Shown: piece after piece, positions 58,111 to 64,000 of the stretch
Layout of the letters: each line of letters starts with the position of its first letter
Position numbering within the stretch: the stretch's first letter is position 1
Assembly: GCA_944474755.1 (NCBI GenBank)
Contig: OX104118.1
Span: 70,809,575-70,873,574, forward strand
DNA: 64,000 nucleotides
Direction of reading: 5' to 3'
Origin: Limnoperna fortunei
Lineage: Eukaryota > Mollusca > Bivalvia > Mytilida > Modiolidae
Made by a program: the position numbers and the translations under genes
The notes under the pieces: model-generated
The model's input: only the letters and a program-made list of their open reading frames with translations
What the model was told of the DNA's origin: nothing
The model's database searches: none

Positions 58111-59937
58111 AATCAGAGGCAATACTAGAACAAAACACAATCAGAGGCAATACTACAACAAAACACAATCAGAGGCAACACTACATCAAAACACAATCAG
58201 AAATAATACGACAACAAAACACAATCAGAAGCAATACTACAACAAAACACAGAGGCAATACTACAACAAAACACAATCAGAGGCAACACTAGAACAAACA
58301 CAATCAGAGGCAATACGACAACAAAACACAATCAGAGGCAACACTACAACAAAACACAATCAGAGGCAACACTAGAACAAAACACAATCAGAGGCAATAC
58401 GACAACAAAACACAATCAGAGGCAACACTACAACAAAACACTGACAGAGGCAACACTAGAACAAAACACTGTCATTGGCAATACGACAACAAAACACAAT
58501 CAGAGGCAATACTACAACAAAACACAATCAGAGGCAACACTAGAACAAAACACTGTCAGAGGCAATACTACAACAAAACACAACCAGAGGCAATACTACA
58601 ACAAAACACAATCAGAGGCAACACTACAACAAAACACAATCAGAGGCAATACGACAACAAAACACAATCAGAGGCAACACTACAACAAAACACAATCAGA
58701 GGCAATACTACAACAAAACACAATCAGAGGCAACACTACAACAAACACAATCAGAAGCAATACGACAACAAAACACAATCAGAGGCAATACTACATCAAA
58801 ACACAATCAGAAGCAATACTACAACAAAACACAATCAGAGGCAACACTACAACAAAACACAATCAGAGGCAATACTACAACAAAACACAATCAGAAGCAA
58901 CACTACAACAAAACACAATCAGAGGCAATACTACAACAAAACACAATAAGGGGCAACACTACAACAAAACACAATCAGAAGCAATACGACAACAAAACAC
59001 AATCAGAGGCAATACTACAACAAAACACAATCAGAGGCAATACTACAAAAAACACTGTCTGAGGCAATGCTACAACAAAACACAGTCAGTGGAATTACTA
59101 CAACAAACACAATCAGAGGCATTACTACAACAAAACACAATCAGAGGCACTACTACAACAAAACACAATCAGAGGCAATACTACAACAAAACACAATCAG
59201 CGGCAATACTACAACAAAACACAGTCAGTGGCATTACTAAAACAAAACGCTGTCCGAGTCAATGCTACAACAAAGTACAGTCAGCGGCATTACTACAACA
59301 AACACAATCAGAGGCACTACTACAACAAAACACAATCAGAGGCAATACTACAACAAAACACAATCAGCGGCAATACTACAACAAAACACAGTCAGTGGCA
59401 TTACTAAAACAAAACGCTGTCCGAGACAATGCTACAACAAAGTACAGTCAGCGGCATTACTACAACAAAACACAATCAGAGGCACTACTACAACAAAACA
59501 CAATCAGAGGCAATACTACAAGAAAACACAATCAGCGGCAATACTACAACAAAACACTGTCTGAGGCAATGCTACAACAAAACACAGTCAGCGGCATTAC
59601 TACAACAAAACACTGAAGAAATGCTATAACAAAAAACAGTCAGTGGCATTACTTCAACAAAACGCTGTCCGAGGCAATTCTACAACAAAACACAGTCAGC
59701 GGCATTACTACAACAAAACACTGTCTGAGGCATTTTAACAACACAATTCTGTCAGAGGAAATACTACAACATAACACTGCCAAAGGCAATACTACACCAA
59801 AACATCGTAAGAGGCAATACTACATTAAAATACTGTCGGAGGCAATACTACAACAAAACACTGTCATAGACAATACTAGACCAAAACACCGTCAGAGACA
59901 CTAAAACAAAACATTGTCATTGGCAATACTACAACAA

Positions 59938-60020
59938 GATCAGAGATAAAAGGAAACATAAATAGAATCAGAGAACAAACTACACAAAAAAAACAAAATC
60001 AAACAAATACAACAAAACAC
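59938..60020. repeat. Satellite junction cassette, copy 2
   Basis: GATCAGAGATAAAAGGAAAC then ATAAATAGAATCAGAGA and a poly-A run. Preceded by a conserved run of variant monomers beginning at about 59730. Confidence 0.85.
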
Positions 60021-61437
60021 AATCAGAGGCAATACTAAAACAAAATACAATCAGAGGCAACACTACAACAAAACACAATCAGAGGCAATACGACAACAAA
60101 ACACAATCAGAGGCACTACAACAGCAAAACACAATCAGAGGCAATACGACAACAAAACACAATCAGAGGCAATACTACAACAAAACACAATCAGAGGCAA
60201 CACTACAACAAAACACAATCAGAGGCAATACTACAACAAAACACAATCAGAGGCAACACTACAACAAAACACAATCAGAAGCAATACGACAACAAAACAC
60301 AATCAGAGGCAATACTACAGCAAAACACAATCAGAGGCAAAACTACAACAAAACACTGACAGAGGCAACACTACAACAAAACACAATCAGAGGCAATACT
60401 ACAACAAAACACAATCAGAAGCAACACTACAACAAAACACAATCAGAGGCAATACTACAACAAAACACAATCAGAGGCAACACTACAACAAAACACAATC
60501 AGAAGCAATACGACAATAAAACACAATCAGAGGCAATACTACAACACAACACAATCAGAAGCAACACTACAACAAAACACAATCAGAGGCAATACTACAA
60601 CAAAACACAATCAGAGGCAACACTACAACAAAACACAATCAAAAGCAATACGACAACAAAACACAATCAGAGGCAATACTACAACAAAACACAATCAGAG
60701 GCAATACTACAAAAAACACTGTCTGAGGCAATGCTACAACAAAACACAGTTAGTGGAATTACTACAACAAACACAATCAGAGGCATTACTACAACAAAAC
60801 ACAATCAGAGGCACTACTACAACAAAACACAATCAGAGGCAATACTACAACAAAACACAATCAGCGGCAATACTACAACAAAACACAGTCAGTGGCATTA
60901 CTAAAACAAAACGCTGTCCGAGACAATGCTACAACAAAGTACAGTCAGCGGCATTACTACAACAAACACAATCAGAGGCACTACTACAACAAAACACAAT
61001 CAGAGGCAATACTACAACAAAACACAATCAGCGGCAATACTACAACAAAACACAGTCAGTGGCATTACTAAAACAAAACGCTGTCCGAGACAATGCTACA
61101 ACAAAGTACAGTCAGCGGCATTACTACAACAAAACACAATCAGAGGCACTACTACAACAAAACACAATCAGAGGCAATACTACAACAAAACACAGTCAGC
61201 GGCATTACTACAGCAAAACACTGTCTGAGGCATTTTAACAACACAATTCTGTCTGAGGCAATACTACAACATAACACTGCCAAAGGCAATACTACACCAA
61301 AACATCGTAAGAGGCAATACTACATTAAAATACTGTCGGAGGCAATACTACAACAAAACACTGTCATAGACAATACTAGACCAAAACACCGTCAGAGACA
61401 CTAAAACAAAACATTGTCATTGGCAATACTACAACAA

Positions 61438-61520
61438 GATCAGAGATAAAAGGAAACATAAATAGAATCAGAGAACAAACTACACAAAAAAAAACAAAAT
61501 CAAACAAATACAACAAAACA
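61438..61520. repeat. Satellite junction cassette, copy 3
   Basis: Nearly identical to copy 2, offset 1500 bp, with the same preceding variant monomers (TAAGAGGC, CATTAAAATACTGTCGGAGG). Confidence 0.85.
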
Positions 61521-63803
61521 CAATCAGAGGCAATACTAAAACAAAACACAATCAGAGGCAACACTACAACAAAACACAATCAGAGGCAATACGACAACAA
61601 AACACAATCAGAGGCACTACAACAGCAAAACACAATCAGAGGCAATACGACAACAAAACATAATCAGAGGCAATACTACAACAAAACACAATCAGAGGCA
61701 ACACTACAACAAAACACAATCAGAGGCAATACTACAACAAAACACAATCAGAGGCAACACTACAACAAAACACAATCAGAAGCAATACGACAACAAAACA
61801 CAATCAGAGGCAATACTACAGCAAAACACAATCAGAGGCAATACTACAACAAAACACTGACAGAGGCAACACTAGAACAAAACACTGTCATTGGCAATAC
61901 GACAACAAAACACAATCAGAGGCAATACTACAACAAAACACAATCAGAGGCAACACTACAACAAAACACTGTCAGAGGCAATACTACAACAAAACACAAC
62001 CAGAGGCAATACTACAACAAAACACAATCAGAGGCAATACTAGAACAAAACACAATCAGAGGCAATATTACAACAAAACACAATCAGAGGCAACACTACA
62101 ACAAAACACAATCAGAAGCAATACGACAACAAAACACAATCAGAGGCAATACTACATCAAAACACAATCAGAAGCAATACTACAACAAAACACAATCAGA
62201 GGCAACACTACAACAAAACACAATCAGAGGCAATACGACAACAAAACACAATCAGAGGCAACACTACAACAAAACACAATCAGAGACAATACTACAACAA
62301 AACACAATCAGAGGCAACACAACAACAAAACACAATCAGAAGCAATACGACAACAAAACACAATCAGAGGCAATACTACATCAAAACACAATCAGAAGCA
62401 ATACTACAACAAAACACAATCAGAGGCAACACTACAACAAAACACAATCAGAGGCAATACTACAACAAAACACAATCAGAAGCAACACTACAACAAAACA
62501 CAATCAGAGGCAATACTACAACAAAACACAATCAGAGGCAACACTACAACAAAACACAATAAGAAGCAATACGACAACAAAACACAATCCGAGGCAATAC
62601 TACAACAAAACACAATCAGAGGCAATACTACAAAAAACACTGTCTGAGGCAATGCTACAACAAAACACAGTCAGTGGAATTACTAAAACAAAACGCTGTC
62701 CGAGACAATGCTACAACAAAACACAGTCAGCGGCATTACTACAACAAACACAATCAGAGGCACTACTACAACAAAACACAATCAGAGACAATACTACAAC
62801 AAAACACAATCAGAGGCAATACTACAACAAAAATGAATCAGGGGCAATACTACAACAAAACACTGTCTAAGGCAATGCTACAACAAAACACAGTCAGTGG
62901 CATTACTAAAACAAAACGCTGTCCGAGACAATGCTACAACAAAACACAATCAGAGGCAATACTACAACAAAACACAATCAGAGGAACTACTACAACAAAC
63001 ACAATCAGAGGCACTACTACGACAAAACACAATCAGAGACAATACTACAACAAAACACAATCATGCAATGCCATAACAAAACACAGTCAGTGGCATTGCT
63101 ACAACAAAACACAATCAGAGGCACTACTACAACAAAACACAATCAGAGGCAATACTACAACAAAACACAATCAGCGGCAATACTTCAACAAAACACAGTC
63201 AGTGGCATTACTAAAACAAAACGCTGTCCGAGACAATGCTACAACAAAGTACAGTCAGCGGCATTACTACAACAAACACAATCAGAGGCACTACTACAAC
63301 AAAACACAATCAGAGGCAATACTACAACAAAACACAATCAGCGGCAATACTACAACAAAACACAGTCAGTGGCATTACTAAAACAAAACGCTGTCCGAGA
63401 CAATGCTACAACGAAGTACAGTCAGCGGCATTACTACAACAAAACACAATCAGAGGCACTACTACAACAAAACACAATCAGAGGCAATACTACAACAAAA
63501 CACAATCAGCGACAATACTACAACAAAACACTGTCTGAGGCAATGCTACAACAAAACACAGTCAGCGGCATTACTACAACAAAACACTGTCTGAGGCATT
63601 TTAACAACACAATTCTGTCAGAGGAAATACTACAACATAACACTGCCAAAGGCAATACTACACCAAAACATCGTAAGAGGCAATACTACATTAAAATACT
63701 GTCGGAGGCAATACTACAACAAAACACTGTCATAGACAATACTAGACCAAAACACCGTCAGAGACACTAAAACAAAACATTGTCATTGGCAATACTACAA
63801 CAA

Positions 63804-63885
63804 GATCAGAGATAAAAGGAAACATAAATAGAATCAGAGAAAAAACTACACAAAAAAAAACAAAATCAAACAAATACAACAAAAC
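63804..63885. repeat. Satellite junction cassette, copy 4
   Basis: Nearly identical to copies 2 and 3, 2366 bp after copy 3. The array continues with the same monomer order to the window end. Confidence 0.85.
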
Positions 63886-64000
63886 ACAATCAGAGGCAAT
63901 ACTAAAACAAAACACAATCAGAGGCAACACTACAACAAAACACAATCAGAGGCAATACGACAACAAAACACAATCAGAGGCACTACAACAACAAAACACA

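Larger units (their letters stand above)
57940..64000. repeat. 28-bp satellite array, continues past the window
   Basis: Units of 28 bp (ACAACAAAACACAATCAGAG then GCAATACT) fill 58108 to the window end; 57940-58107 is a degenerate lead-in. Variants (ACACTGTC, GGCATTACT, AAACGCTGTCCGAG) recur in ordered blocks. Since 28 is not a multiple of three, Q/N/T-rich frames of up to 279 codons arise on the plus strand; these are not genes. Confidence 0.96.

Noticed and set aside
62931..63770. 279-codon Q/N/T-rich open frame and similar ones at 59089, 60753 and 62674
   Set aside because: Produced by the 28-bp satellite cycling through three frames; no independent coding evidence.

Overview
The window is eukaryotic nuclear DNA, most likely from a bivalve mollusc and probably a mytilid mussel. 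This is an inference from the low GC content, spliced genes, tRNA-derived SINEs whose tails end in a GAAAGTGGCGTTAAA-type motif, a second dispersed repeat with an (AATC)n tail, and a heavy load of tandem arrays and transposon remains. There are no rRNA genes, CRISPR arrays or prokaryotic operons. Most long open frames are artefacts of tandem repeats.

Layout. 1-11190: a (CT)n tract, then about 11 kb of a 46-bp satellite with a 3.6-kb higher-order repeat. The satellite abuts a decayed non-LTR reverse transcriptase (about 11163-12060, minus), and its monomer appears to derive from that gene. 13668-19032: an intact LTR retrotransposon on the minus strand with identical 346-bp LTRs, a 5-bp target duplication, a tRNA-Leu primer site and one gag-pol ORF. 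Its domain order is Gag-PR-IN-RT-RH, the Gmr1-type arrangement, not the usual Ty3/gypsy order. 23218-31231: a complete four-exon secreted C-type lectin gene on the minus strand, assembled here from splice sites and reading phase. Its introns hold 49-, 65- and 29-bp minisatellites, a LINE 3' end, a SINE and palindromic elements. 33555-40640 and 45810-52415: two copies of a 6.6-7.1 kb segmental duplication. Each carries a 56-bp minisatellite, a TATA promoter, a non-coding first exon and a gene for a secreted Cys-rich protein of unknown family (196 and 197 aa). Between them (40640-45810) lie a large hairpin, a dead LINE, a Tc1-like element inserted in it, and a retrotransposon gag fragment. 52415-57900: repeats, a 296-bp tandem duplication, a 67-nt-arm hairpin and one candidate first exon. 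57940-64000: a 28-bp satellite with a recurring cassette, running off the window.

The three supported host genes are the lectin and the two secreted paralogues. All three encode small secreted proteins, which would fit mucosal or haemolymph roles, but only the lectin has a recognisable fold. The most notable systems are the apparently fresh Gmr1-order retrotransposon, the LINE-derived satellite, the lectin exon whose splice acceptor is copied inside its neighbouring minisatellite, and the duplicated secreted gene family with a fast-changing C-terminal half.
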